Assembly: GCF_028765545.1 (NCBI RefSeq)
Contig: NZ_JARACP010000016.1
Location: 1 to 64,000, forward strand
DNA: 64,000 bases
Source of the DNA: Aliivibrio sp. S4MY1
GTDB lineage: Bacteria > Pseudomonadota > Gammaproteobacteria > Enterobacterales > Vibrionaceae
Reading direction: 5' to 3'
Part shown: positions 34,408-43,130 of the stretch, one piece after another
Numbering within the stretch: the first letter of the stretch is position 1
Layout: the number at the start of each line of letters is the position of its first letter
Notes under the pieces: generated by a model
What the model was told of the DNA's origin: nothing
Seen by the model: the letters and a program-made list of their open reading frames with translations, nothing else
Database searches by the model: none
Made by a program: the position numbers and the translations under genes

Positions 34408-36371
34408 ATTGGATAGAAAAAGCCTCTTTACGACAGCGCTTAGCGGTACCGCTTATTGCGTTCATTTTCAGTTTATTTATTATTCTTCAAGGTTATAATT
34501 ATGTTAACACTTACCAGGTGCAACAAACGAATTTAATCGATAGAATTAAAGTTTTATCTAATGGTGTCAGTGTCAACTTACAAGCGGCATTATTGTTTGA
34601 TGATGAAATAACAGCTTCTGAAGTTCTTCATGCGTTTAGTGCTGATAAAGAGATTTTGCAAGCAATGTTACTTAAAAGTGATGGGCGATTGTTTGCTGAA
34701 TATAGGAAAGATGGATTAGTTGCAAAAGCCCCAAATCGAGCGCTTCAATTAGAAATTGCAAAGAATGGCTATGCTCTTGGAGAAGATGCAATCTATATAC
34801 TTATCCCAATTTCTCTTGATAACGAAGTGATAGCTAAAATCCGTCTAATTGTATCAAAAGAAGGGTTAAATGAGACAAGATTATCCGCAATGCGAGTGGC
34901 GTTTTCCTTATTTGGACTCATTATTATTTTTAGCTACCTTTTTATTGCTAAAATACAGCAATGGGTCATAACTCCTGTTATTAATTTGAACGAAGCAATG
35001 CAAGGAATTATTGTTCGTGGTGAGTTTGACCAACGTCCTAATGTAACAACAAGTGACGAGCTAGGGGATCTAACTTTATCCTTTAATAAAATGACAGATA
35101 AACTAGAGGAGCGACAGAAACAACTTAACTTTGTATTAGATAAAGTTGAGCAAGAGCGAGATTTTGGTAAGCAAATTATTACCGCTGTTCAACATGGCCT
35201 TTTTGCAATAAATAAAAAAAATGGACAAATTTTATTGTCTAATGATGCGTCAAAAAGATTATTTCCCGGTAAGTTAGATGATGAATTTAGTGATATATTC
35301 TTGCTTGACATTATCAATGCCCTTGAAGGAAATAAGCTTAAAGAGATCATTACACAATGCCAAGAGGTTGATGATCTGTTAATTCAAACAAAACAGGAGT
35401 CGACGTTACAGATAACAACTCGTGTCTTGCCCAATAAAGAGCAACTGTTATTTTCTGTTATGGATGTAACAGAAATAATACAAAACCGAACTCAACAAAA
35501 ATTGGCAGCTAATGTATTAAAAAATAGCCAAGATGGAGTATTAATTTTTGATTCATTAGGCAATTTAACGTTAATGAACCCCGCATTTACAGAAATGTTT
35601 GGTTATGAATTAAATGACTTAATAGCATTATCAATGACTCAGTTATTTGATGGAAAGCACTTCACTACATCAACTAATTTGTTTGCAAAGTCAATTGAAC
35701 GTTTTGGCCAATGGCATGGTGAGGTGCTAGAAAAAGATAAAAATGGTGTGGAATTACCTTTATATATTAAAGCAAGTAAGATAAAAGATGATGAACAAAA
35801 CGGCCAAAATAGCTACATTTTTATTTTCAGTAACCTGAGTGACGCAAAAGAAAGAGATCGTTTGTATTACCTTGCTCATCACGATATGTTGACTGGTTTA
35901 CCTAATCGTTCTAAGTTTTATAAATCAGCAAATCAAACGATTGAGAAGAACAAACTAACTACGGGCCAGTTTGGTTTATGTTACCTAGATCTTGATGGTT
36001 TCAAATTAGTTAATGATACCTATGGGCATGATGCCGGTGATGAGGTATTAAGGGTTGTTGCAAAACGTTTAGAAAATGCAGTAAGGAAAGGGGATCTTGC
36101 TTGCCGATTAGCGGGTGACGAATTTGTTCTCTTTATTGAGCCAGTTCAAGATAAAACTCAACTAGCAGAGCTTTCAAGTCGAGTAATAGAGTCAATTCAA
36201 AAACCAATAACTTATAAGGGACTCACTTTGTCTGTTGGGGTTAGTATTGGGGTAACCATCGCTTATTACAATGAGGAGAAGGATATTGATTACGTTCTGA
36301 AAGAGTCTGATCAAGCAATGTATGAAGCGAAAATTTTCGGTAAAGGGCAGTATATATTTTATGAAGTGTGA
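34404..36371 (+). CDS. Membrane diguanylate cyclase (periplasmic sensor, HAMP, PAS, GGDEF)
   Basis: A 655-residue protein with TM helices at about 14-32 and 163-181 flanking a CHASE8-like periplasmic domain. A HAMP domain (about 182-245, ending LSFNKMTDKLEERQKQL), a divergent PAS-like segment, a second PAS (about 367-480, SQDGVLIFDSLGNLTLMNPA) and a C-terminal GGDEF domain follow. The active-site motif is A570-G-D-E-F, an accepted active variant of GGDEF. The product-inhibition I-site R561-K-G-D564 sits exactly five residues before it. It should therefore make cyclic-di-GMP and be feedback-inhibited. The gene overlaps the yfiR-like gene by 4 bases (ATGA), as in YfiRN pairs. Confidence 0.92.
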   Translation: MNWIEKASLRQRLAVPLIAFIFSLFIILQGYNYVNTYQVQQTNLIDRIKVLSNGVSVNLQAALLFDDEITASEVLHAFSADKEILQAMLLKSDGRLFAEYRKDGLVAKAPNRALQLEIAKNGYALGEDAIYILIPISLDNEVIAKIRLIVSKEGLNETRLSAMRVAFSLFGLIIIFSYLFIAKIQQWVITPVINLNEAMQGIIVRGEFDQRPNVTTSDELGDLTLSFNKMTDKLEERQKQLNFVLDKVEQERDFGKQIITAVQHGLFAINKKNGQILLSNDASKRLFPGKLDDEFSDIFLLDIINALEGNKLKEIITQCQEVDDLLIQTKQESTLQITTRVLPNKEQLLFSVMDVTEIIQNRTQQKLAANVLKNSQDGVLIFDSLGNLTLMNPAFTEMFGYELNDLIALSMTQLFDGKHFTTSTNLFAKSIERFGQWHGEVLEKDKNGVELPLYIKASKIKDDEQNGQNSYIFIFSNLSDAKERDRLYYLAHHDMLTGLPNRSKFYKSANQTIEKNKLTTGQFGLCYLDLDGFKLVNDTYGHDAGDEVLRVVAKRLENAVRKGDLACRLAGDEFVLFIEPVQDKTQLAELSSRVIESIQKPITYKGLTLSVGVSIGVTIAYYNEEKDIDYVLKESDQAMYEAKIFGKGQYIFYEV

Positions 36372-36471
36372 CAGAATATGTAAAAATGTTAGAAAAAACT
36401 ATTTACCTTATCTAAATTGATGATATATTATTCAGGTAAATTACTTTTTAAATAAAATATAGGATAGATTA

Positions 36472-36552
36472 ATGGAAATTTTATTATTAGCTGCATTTGT
36501 TATTGCTGGTGCAATTATGGTAAAGAAAGAAAAAGCTGAACAAGCAAAATAA
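36472..36552 (+). CDS. 26-residue single-span membrane peptide
   Basis: A tiny frame, MEILLLAAFVIAGAIMVKKE plus KAEQAK, encodes one hydrophobic helix (2-17) and a lysine-rich cytoplasmic tail. AGGA lies 7 bases before the ATG, and a strong terminator follows 40 bases after the stop. It is 100 bases downstream of the diguanylate cyclase gene, so it could be the operon's last gene or have its own promoter. It resembles the general class of small inner-membrane peptides. I do not recognise a specific family. Confidence 0.55.
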   Translation: MEILLLAAFVIAGAIMVKKEKAEQAK

Positions 36553-36592
36553 TATAGATATCCCTTTTTTAAAACAATTTTATATCTATGTG

Positions 36593-36628
36593 AACCAAGA
36601 TAATTATTATGATTACCTTGGTTTTTTT
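36593..36628 (+). terminator. Terminator after the membrane peptide gene
   Basis: AACCAAGATAAT (36593-36604) pairs with ATTACCTTGGTT (36612-36623) with a single mismatch, followed by an uninterrupted T-run. It lies between rightward and leftward genes that converge here. Confidence 0.9.
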
Positions 36629-36644
36629 ATTTTAAAATTTCGGT

Positions 36645-39326
36645 TTAATTTAGCTTTAAGCTCATTTCAACGATACCATCTGACATTTGAATGTCTACAG
36701 TAAACCCAAAATGTTGCGCTAATCCAATCATGCCTCGGTTTGATGGCATCGTCATTCCGGTCATTACTTTAATACCTTGTGATTTACAATATCGAATAAT
36801 TTTGTCCATCAGAATTTTTCCCAAACCTAAGCCTTTAAGATCTGAACGTACTAATACAGCGAATTCGGTATTAATGTTATTTGGGTCAGATAATGCACGA
36901 ACCACAGCTAGAATGACCTCTTGATTATCAATTTGCTTCGTCGCGACAAAAGCCATTTCTCTGTCATAATCGATTTGAGTAAAGTTAGCTAGAGCTTCAT
37001 GATTAAATTCACCAACATCAGAAAAAAATCGCTTATATAAATCTTCATGTGATACCTGAGAAATAAACTCTGCGTGTTTTGGTTCATCTTCAGGAAGAAT
37101 TGGACGAAGTAAAACTGAGCTATGATCTTTAAGTTGTGAAAATTCTTCTAATTCATTTGGATAAGGTCTAATGGCTAATCGTTTATGAATGTCGCCAGTA
37201 AAATGTTGTACCTTCATCGATGAATCAATAATCGTGAGATCAATACCAGAAACAAGAAGAGGGTGTATATCAAGCTCAACGATTTCGGGACAATCAAGTA
37301 TCATCTGAGAAAGACGAACGAGAAAAGCACTTAAATCAAAGATGCTCATTTTTGTTGGAGAATTGCGATGCTGAATAATATTTTCTTTAATCGCGTATTT
37401 TATGAGGTTTTCAGCTAGCGCCATATTAAGTGGTGGTAATGCAACGGCGGCATTGTTATTGAGATCCCATTCAGATCCGCCTTCGCCAAGTAAGATCACC
37501 GGGCCAAACACTGGATCTTGGCATACTTTAATTCGTAATTCTTGAGATCCCGCTCTTTGAGCCATTTTTTGAACGCTTAACCCTGAAATTCGAGCTGAAG
37601 GGTAGCTAATTGATACACGATCAATAATAGATTGTGCTGCATTAATAACTTCTTCTTTGGTGTTTAAATTAAGCATTACACCTTGAACATCGGATTTATG
37701 AGGGATATCAGGAGAACGGAGTTTTATCGCAACAGGGTAACCAATATTCTCGGCAATATAACCTGTCTCAACTGGTTCCTCTGTGATCCAAGTATCTACG
37801 GTCTTAAATCCGTAGCATGAATATAGGGTTTGGGTTTCATGGGTATCAAGGTCGGTCAGGTTATGTGATACACAATTATCTAACCATTCGCGAGCCATTC
37901 TCGCGTCATGTTTATTAATGTGGCCAGACGATACTGGGGTTTCTATTAAGAGCTTCTGATTACGATGGTATTCTACTAAATGAAGGAATGCTGAAACCGA
38001 GCTCTCTGGTGTTCGATAAGTTGGAATACCAGCTTGTGTAAAGCGTAAACGAGCTTCTTTCGAAGAGTTCTCTCCTGACCAATTAGTTAAAATAGTAAAC
38101 TTTGCTTTGCGTTTGTGATTACTGATCAACTGGACTAATTTAGCAGCTGTTTGTGTCGCATTAGAAATAGCAGAAGGGCTATGCATAATTAAAATAGCAT
38201 CGCAATCTTCACTGTCTAATAACGCGTTAACCGTATCACAGTACCTTTGTTCATTAGCATCACCGCCAATGTCTATTGGATTGGAATGTGACCAATTATG
38301 AGGAAGGTACAGGTTTAATTGTTCGACTAATGTGTCACTTAATTGTGCAAGACTTCCACCTTGTTGCATTAAGCTATCAACCGCCATAATTGCAGGACCA
38401 CCGCCATTTGTTACTATTGCTAAACGTTGCCCGCGGAATGGAATAGGGTGTGCAAGTGTTTCTACTGCTGCAAATAATTCATGAGTGTTTGATACACGTA
38501 ACATACCTGCCCGTCTAATAGCCGAGTCATACACTGCATCTAAACTTATCTCTCCATTGGTATGTAGTTGCGCCGCTTTACTTCCTGCAACGGAGCGACC
38601 ACTTTTTACGACTAAGATGCGTCGATTACGAGCGGCAGCACGAGCGGCAGACATAAACCGTCGTGCGTCTTTGATTGAATCAATATAAAGTAGTATGGCG
38701 TCGGTTTTTGAATCAGTGCATAAGGCATCTAGCAGCTCACTGAAATCAATATCAATACCATCACCTAAAGAAACAAAAGCAGAGAATCCAATCTCTTTTT
38801 CTTTCGCCCAATCAAGTATGGTAGTGCACACTGCTGCGGATTGAGAGATAAAGGCAATGTTTCCTTTGTTGGCATTAATTGGAGAGAATGACGCATTAAG
38901 ATTAACCCAAGGAAGGATTATCCCAAGGCTGTTTGGTCCTAAAATTCGCATATTAAATTGAGAAGCAATTCGTGCCGCTTCATAAGGTAAAGGCTCCCCA
39001 ATACCGCTGCAATGTAAATGCATATCAGAAGAGAGAATAATGACTAACTTAACGCCCTTTTCTCCGAGTTCTGTTAATATTTTTACGTTCACACGTGCCG
39101 GAGTGCATAAAATAGCAAAATCAGGCGTAATGGGAAGGGAAGGAATATCTGGATAAGCAAGGATCCCACAGACGGAATGATAGTTAGGGTGTACTGGCAT
39201 TATCGGCCCATCAAACTCACCATCTAATAGGTTTCTCATTACAATATGACCAGCGCGATCCGAGTGTATTGACGCGCCAATAACCGCAATTGAACGCGGT
39301 CGAAAAAGCGTTTTTAAATCTGACAT
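36645..39326 (-). CDS. Pat-type protein lysine acetyltransferase (acyl-CoA synthetase plus GNAT)
   Basis: An 893-residue fusion. Residues about 1-700 are an NDP-forming acyl-CoA synthetase-like module: a CoA-binding domain (LFRPRSIAVIGASIHSDRAG), a succinyl-CoA-ligase-like domain, and an ATP-grasp region with GYPVAIKLRSPDIPHKSDVQ and VFGPVILLGEGG. A C-terminal GNAT acetyltransferase domain (about 725-890) has the acetyl-CoA loop VRSDLKGLGLGKILMDKI. This is the layout of Pat/PatZ (YfiQ), which acetylates and inactivates acetyl-CoA synthetase and other proteins. I chose ATG 39326, with AGGGAG upstream, over a longer frame lacking any support. Its end faces the membrane-peptide terminator. Confidence 0.88.
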   Translation of the reverse strand: MSDLKTLFRPRSIAVIGASIHSDRAGHIVMRNLLDGEFDGPIMPVHPNYHSVCGILAYPDIPSLPITPDFAILCTPARVNVKILTELGEKGVKLVIILSSDMHLHCSGIGEPLPYEAARIASQFNMRILGPNSLGIILPWVNLNASFSPINANKGNIAFISQSAAVCTTILDWAKEKEIGFSAFVSLGDGIDIDFSELLDALCTDSKTDAILLYIDSIKDARRFMSAARAAARNRRILVVKSGRSVAGSKAAQLHTNGEISLDAVYDSAIRRAGMLRVSNTHELFAAVETLAHPIPFRGQRLAIVTNGGGPAIMAVDSLMQQGGSLAQLSDTLVEQLNLYLPHNWSHSNPIDIGGDANEQRYCDTVNALLDSEDCDAILIMHSPSAISNATQTAAKLVQLISNHKRKAKFTILTNWSGENSSKEARLRFTQAGIPTYRTPESSVSAFLHLVEYHRNQKLLIETPVSSGHINKHDARMAREWLDNCVSHNLTDLDTHETQTLYSCYGFKTVDTWITEEPVETGYIAENIGYPVAIKLRSPDIPHKSDVQGVMLNLNTKEEVINAAQSIIDRVSISYPSARISGLSVQKMAQRAGSQELRIKVCQDPVFGPVILLGEGGSEWDLNNNAAVALPPLNMALAENLIKYAIKENIIQHRNSPTKMSIFDLSAFLVRLSQMILDCPEIVELDIHPLLVSGIDLTIIDSSMKVQHFTGDIHKRLAIRPYPNELEEFSQLKDHSSVLLRPILPEDEPKHAEFISQVSHEDLYKRFFSDVGEFNHEALANFTQIDYDREMAFVATKQIDNQEVILAVVRALSDPNNINTEFAVLVRSDLKGLGLGKILMDKIIRYCKSQGIKVMTGMTMPSNRGMIGLAQHFGFTVDIQMSDGIVEMSLKLN

Positions 39327-39548
39327 TACAGCTCCCTTAATCCTTATATAAGAATAAGATAGCTGAGAATGTATTTTTTGGCTTAATAGAATAATATAAA
39401 CAAAACCTAGCGCACAAAAACACAACAATTGTACCGTAATCTAAGGAAATATTTGAGTAATTGAACAGATAGAGAGCTAAAGACTTGATTGTCTTGTATA
39501 TCAGGTGCAAAATTAGGAAATCAGCATGACTTATAATTGTGAATTAAA

Positions 39549-40109
39549 ATGAAAAGAATCATTCCTATTACGTTAACCGCACTACTTGCAGGATGTACAA
39601 GTAGTTCGTATACCACAAACATCACGACAGAAACCTCTGAAGAAGTGTACCAAGTATCTCAACCTATTGAAGAAGAGGTAACTACTTTTGAAGAGACTGA
39701 GATTGCTGCAGAACCACAAACTGAAAAGCCTGTGGTTAAATTAACGCCAGAAGAGACATCAGCAGTTGCAGAGTCTGATGCGGCTGTGAAGATTTTACCA
39801 CCAACAAGTAAGCAAGACGAAATGCATAATCGCTATGGTTATACGCTTCAGATCCTTGCCTTGAGCCGTAAAACAGATCTAACGACTTATGCTGGAAAAT
39901 TAGCAGGCGAACAACCAGTTTGGATGAACCGTAAAACCGTGAATAATATGCCATGGTATACGATTTTGTATGGTGATTTTGCAACACCTGCAGATGCTCG
40001 TGCAGCAATAAAAACACTGCCGGCTGAGATCCAAGCATACGGTCCATTTGTTCGTAGCATTAATAGCATTAAAAATTCAGATAACCCTGAGTTACACAAA
40101 TTAAATTAA
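39549..40109 (+). CDS. SPOR-domain lipoprotein
   Basis: A 186-residue protein with a signal peptide ending in lipobox LLAGC (C16). An acidic, threonine-rich linker (about 20-90) follows, and then a C-terminal domain YTLQILALSRKTDLTTYAGK with NNMPWYTILYGDFATPADAR. The second matches SPOR domains, which bind denuded glycan strands at the septum. It should be anchored in the outer membrane and reach the wall through its linker. The final residue pattern (GPFVRSINSI) is the last SPOR strand. It precedes ddl, separated by a hairpin. A cell-wall or division role is inferred from the SPOR domain. Confidence 0.75.
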   Translation: MKRIIPITLTALLAGCTSSSYTTNITTETSEEVYQVSQPIEEEVTTFEETEIAAEPQTEKPVVKLTPEETSAVAESDAAVKILPPTSKQDEMHNRYGYTLQILALSRKTDLTTYAGKLAGEQPVWMNRKTVNNMPWYTILYGDFATPADARAAIKTLPAEIQAYGPFVRSINSIKNSDNPELHKLN

Positions 40110-40115
40110 ATACTA

Positions 40116-40149
40116 AATCGGCAGGCTTGCTTTAGCTTGCCGATTATTT
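40116..40149 (+). terminator. Terminator between the SPOR gene and ddl
   Basis: AATCGGCAGGC (40116-40126) pairs with GCTTGCCGATT (40135-40145) with one G-U pair, followed by ATTTT. Confidence 0.8.
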
Positions 40150-40164
40150 TCAATAGTGAATATT

Positions 40165-41157
40165 ATGACTCATATCCTTTTACTTTGTGGCGGTAGCGGT
40201 ACCGAACATGAAGTGTCTTTGGTTTCTTCGAAATACATTTCTCAACAACTATCGGAATTAAATTCATTTCAAATCACGCACCTTGAAATTAAAGATGGTG
40301 CTTGGTTTCATATCGACTCTGGTTTGAAATATGAATTACGCTCCGACAAATCATTACTTTGTGGTGATGAGAACCTAGGTCTAGTTGATTATGTTATCCC
40401 TTGTATTCACGGTTACCCTGGTGAAACGGGCGATATTCAATCAATGCTTGATATGTTCGGTATTCCTTATTTAGGTTGTGGTGCAGAAGCAAGCACAAAC
40501 AGCTTTAATAAAATCACATCAAAGCTTTGGTATGACGCATTAGGTATACCAAATACGCCATATTTATTCTTAACGGAAAACAATAAAGAGACACATAGCT
40601 CTGCATTGGCTGCGTTTAAAGAATGGGGCGGATTGTTTGTTAAGGCCGCTTGCCAAGGTTCATCTGTTGGTTGTTACAAGGTCACGTCTGAAGGTGAACT
40701 ATCACAAGCGATCAACGATGCCTTTGGATACTCTGAGCAAGTACTTGTTGAAAAAGCAGTGAAACCAAGAGAACTTGAAGTTGCTGCTTATCAAATTGAT
40801 GGCAAGCTGTTTACAACGCCTCCTGGTGAAGTGACAGCTCCTGATGGTGCTTTTTATACTTATGATGAAAAATACGGCAGTGGTAGTCATTCAACGACAA
40901 CATTAACTGCTGAAAATTTATCGGCTGAGCAAATTGAGTTAATTAATCAATACAGCCAAAAAGTATTTACACAGATGAAGCTAAAAGATTTATCTCGTAT
41001 TGATTTCTTCCTAACAGAAGAGAACGAAATTTTCTTAAACGAGGTGAATACCTTCCCTGGAATGACGCCAATTTCAATGTTCCCTAAATTGCTGGAACAT
41101 AATGGAGACTGTTTTAAAACGTTTCTAAAAAAAGCAATTCTTAATTCAATTAAGTAA
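40165..41157 (+). CDS. ddl: D-alanine--D-alanine ligase
   Basis: About 330 residues of ATP-grasp ligase. It begins LLLCGGSGTEHEVSLVSSKY, the family N-terminal serine loop. It continues IPCIHGYPGETGDIQSMLDM, GIPYLGCGAEASTNSFNKI, VEKAVKPRELEVAAYQIDG and the ATP/Mg site FFLTEENEIFLNEVNTFPGM with TPISMFP. It joins two D-alanines for peptidoglycan precursors. The start is ATG 40165, or the in-frame GTG 40156 nine bases earlier; neither has a strong ribosome binding site. The gene is outside the dcw cluster, so this is probably the DdlA-type copy. It sits beside a SPOR lipoprotein gene. Confidence 0.93.
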   Translation: MTHILLLCGGSGTEHEVSLVSSKYISQQLSELNSFQITHLEIKDGAWFHIDSGLKYELRSDKSLLCGDENLGLVDYVIPCIHGYPGETGDIQSMLDMFGIPYLGCGAEASTNSFNKITSKLWYDALGIPNTPYLFLTENNKETHSSALAAFKEWGGLFVKAACQGSSVGCYKVTSEGELSQAINDAFGYSEQVLVEKAVKPRELEVAAYQIDGKLFTTPPGEVTAPDGAFYTYDEKYGSGSHSTTTLTAENLSAEQIELINQYSQKVFTQMKLKDLSRIDFFLTEENEIFLNEVNTFPGMTPISMFPKLLEHNGDCFKTFLKKAILNSIK

Positions 41158-41185
41158 TTTGTATTACTTTAAGTGATAAACAAAG

Positions 41186-41210
41186 GCCTGATATTATTCA
41201 GGCTTTTTTT
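41186..41210 (+). terminator. Terminator after ddl
   Basis: GCCTGA (41186-41191) pairs with TCAGGC (41198-41203), followed by eight T residues. It overlaps the stop codon of the converging recombinase gene at 41194. Confidence 0.8.
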
Positions 41211-42105
41211 TGAATTTATCTTTTTGCCTTTCTGAACGTTCAATATTTCCAATGTATTGATTTGGCATGGCAGGACTAACCCAACGACCTAACTCTTGAA
41301 TTTCATGAACGGTATAGCCACACTTAGAAAGTTCTTTCGTTGCACCCACTCGAGCAGATAATCCAGAAAAATTAACCTCCAGATTAAGTAATTCGTTTGC
41401 ACGACGGAAAATACGATAAATAGACGAGTCATTTAAGTGACTTGACGAAAGATTCTGATGTCGGTCAAGCCCTCTGAATAAATAGCCCTCGGTAAGATGT
41501 GATGCACTTAGCCAATTATTAAGTAATAAAGTCGTTTCTTGTGATAGTGGATAATAATTCTGTTTCAGTTGAATGACACAATTTCCAAACTCATCAAAAC
41601 AAACGTCATCAAGAGTAAGGTCTCTTAACTCTCCACGCTTTAAGAGTAATTCAAACATTAAGTGCCAGATAACTAAATCTCTAATGTCTTTTAATTCAAC
41701 AGAGGAAGACAGTTGGCGTTCAAGCTCTGCAAGCATACTAAGAGTAATGCCTTCTGTTTGTTTACTGTCGTCTCTTTTATCTAATCTTATCTTTCCAACC
41801 GCTGCTTTTACTTGAGCTGTTTGAGTAGGGTCTTTCAATTCGAATGCGTTATGGACATGTGAGATAGATATAAGGGAACGCTTAATGGACGCTAACTTTT
41901 TTTCTTTCGCTTGTTTTTCAATAAAGATGCGAATTGCAGTCGTTGAGGCTGGTAAAGCCATTACATGATGCAGCTGACAAAATACAACAAAGTTATTCCA
42001 ATCATTTTTGAATGAAATTAAGCTATTACGTGAATATTTCTTTTTTAAGCAAGAAGCAAATGTATCTATATCGATATCTGAAGTTAAGAAAATAGATTTA
42101 TCCAT
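41194..42105 (-). CDS. Tyrosine recombinase-like protein lacking the box II histidine
   Basis: A 303-residue protein with an N-terminal SAM-like DNA-binding half (about 10-110) and a C-terminal recombinase fold. The first arginine lies in LLLKRGELRDL (R157), and box II reads SGLSARVGATKEL with R252. The usual histidine (HSLRVG-type) is replaced by leucine at 249. W275 (LGRWVSP) stands at the second H/W position, and the nucleophile Y284 is present (MPNQYIGN). It may be active or a DNA-binding relative with reduced activity. It stands alone with no attachment repeats in view, so it looks like a resident rather than an island integrase. Confidence 0.78.
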   Translation of the reverse strand: MDKSIFLTSDIDIDTFASCLKKKYSRNSLISFKNDWNNFVVFCQLHHVMALPASTTAIRIFIEKQAKEKKLASIKRSLISISHVHNAFELKDPTQTAQVKAAVGKIRLDKRDDSKQTEGITLSMLAELERQLSSSVELKDIRDLVIWHLMFELLLKRGELRDLTLDDVCFDEFGNCVIQLKQNYYPLSQETTLLLNNWLSASHLTEGYLFRGLDRHQNLSSSHLNDSSIYRIFRRANELLNLEVNFSGLSARVGATKELSKCGYTVHEIQELGRWVSPAMPNQYIGNIERSERQKDKFKKKPE

Positions 42106-42265
42106 TCTAGTGCACCATAACTAATTACTCTACGTAATAAAACTATATCACAAAAATTAATCGCACATAAGATCACGATTCACTATCTAAAGTCTGGCGT
42201 AAAGCTAAAAAATATTCGATCCTAACTATATGGAAATAAGTCATTAAATAGTAAGAGTAGTTGGT

Positions 42266-42616
42266 ATGCAAAGGTCATTATATAAAGGTTTCTTCATTGA
42301 AAATAAGACAGGTATTCCTGATGACTGGAAAGTACTGATTAAAAATAAGGTGTTACACGGTCACTTAAGTGCAGTAAAAAAAAGCATTGATTGGTGGAAT
42401 GATACTGGCTCAATCATACAGCCTAAAGAATTTGGCGATATGGGCGAAACGGCAATCAATGAGAAGAGAGATAAATCACGTACCGAAGAGCATAAAGGTT
42501 TTCAAATTAAGAATGATACCGGAGAAGAAAAGACTTGGTATTGCTTATATCATGGGAAATTGGCCAAAGGTTCATTGACTGCAATAAAATCCTTTTTGGA
42601 TAAACATGAAAAATAA
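42266..42616 (+). CDS. DUF3319 protein with an internal duplication
   Basis: A 116-residue protein made of two similar halves. YKGFFIENKTGIPDDWKVLI continuing to HLSAVKKSIDWW (6-45) corresponds to HKGFQIKNDTGEEKTWYCLY continuing to SLTAIKSFLDKH (75-114). Each half has a Y/H-KGF strand, an N-x-TG turn, a W strand and a terminal helix. The family (DUF3319) is largely confined to vibrios and its function is unknown. There is no signal peptide. It starts 160 bases after the divergent recombinase and lies 36 bases before yciH, so the two may be cotranscribed. Confidence 0.75.
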   Translation: MQRSLYKGFFIENKTGIPDDWKVLIKNKVLHGHLSAVKKSIDWWNDTGSIIQPKEFGDMGETAINEKRDKSRTEEHKGFQIKNDTGEEKTWYCLYHGKLAKGSLTAIKSFLDKHEK

Positions 42617-42652
42617 TTTACAATTCATCATCACTTTAAAACGAGATTAGTT

Positions 42653-42964
42653 ATGTCTTTAGTATATTCAACCGATATTGGCCGCATTAAACAAGAAGAA
42701 GTAAAACAAGAGCGCCCAAAAGGTGATGGTATTGTTCGAATTCAACGTGAAACGAAAGGCCGTAAAGGTAAAGGCGTTTGTGTTGTTACTGGTTTAGATA
42801 TGGAAGACACGCAACTTAAATTATTAGCTGCTCAGCTAAAAAAAGTATGCGGTTGCGGTGGCGCAGTTAAAGATGGCGACATTGAAATTCAAGGTGATAA
42901 CCGTGAGAAAATCAAAGAGTTCCTAACAAAGCAAGGTCATACAGTAAAACTAGCTGGTGGCTAA
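42653..42964 (+). CDS. yciH: SUI1/YciH-family translation initiation factor
   Basis: A 103-residue protein of the SUI1/eIF1 fold: VRIQRETKGRKGKGVCVVTG, AAQLKKVCGCGGAVKDGDIE, IQGDNREKIKEFLTKQGHTV. This matches E. coli YciH (108 residues) over its full length. YciH affects fidelity of start selection and translation under stress. The rRNA-contacting basic loop (KGRKGKG) and the CGCGG turn are present. It lies 36 bases after DUF3319. No classical terminator follows, but two long hairpins lie in the next 170 bases. Confidence 0.9.
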   Translation: MSLVYSTDIGRIKQEEVKQERPKGDGIVRIQRETKGRKGKGVCVVTGLDMEDTQLKLLAAQLKKVCGCGGAVKDGDIEIQGDNREKIKEFLTKQGHTVKLAGG

Positions 42965-42983
42965 TTATTAATGGAGCTTTAAA

Positions 42984-43033
42984 AGCTAATAATCATTAGA
43001 TGGATACGAAGTATTATTGAATGATTATTAGCT
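42984..43033. repeat. Perfect 14-base inverted repeat after yciH
   Basis: AGCTAATAATCATT (42984-42997) pairs perfectly with AATGATTATTAGCT (43020-43033) around a 22-base loop. It begins 19 bases after the yciH stop. No T-run follows, so it is not a standard terminator. It may protect the message 3' end or be part of an RNA gene. Confidence 0.6.
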
Positions 43034-43095
43034 ATTTTATGGTAAATAAGATTATCGTTAAATATCTATAAGAAACGAGAGTATAAGCAGGGATA

Positions 43096-43130
43096 ATTAA
43101 CAAGAATGGTTTAAATCCATTCTTGTTAAT
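43096..43130. repeat. Second perfect 14-base inverted repeat after yciH
   Basis: ATTAACAAGAATGG (43096-43109) pairs perfectly with CCATTCTTGTTAAT (43117-43130) around the loop TTTAAAT. The T content after it is modest (TTTAACAT). It could end a transcript from yciH or from an unannotated small RNA. Confidence 0.6.

Noticed and set aside
39327-39428. Longer N-terminus of the acetyltransferase
   Set aside because: The extension lacks family similarity, while ATG 39326 has a strong ribosome binding site and the standard family start.
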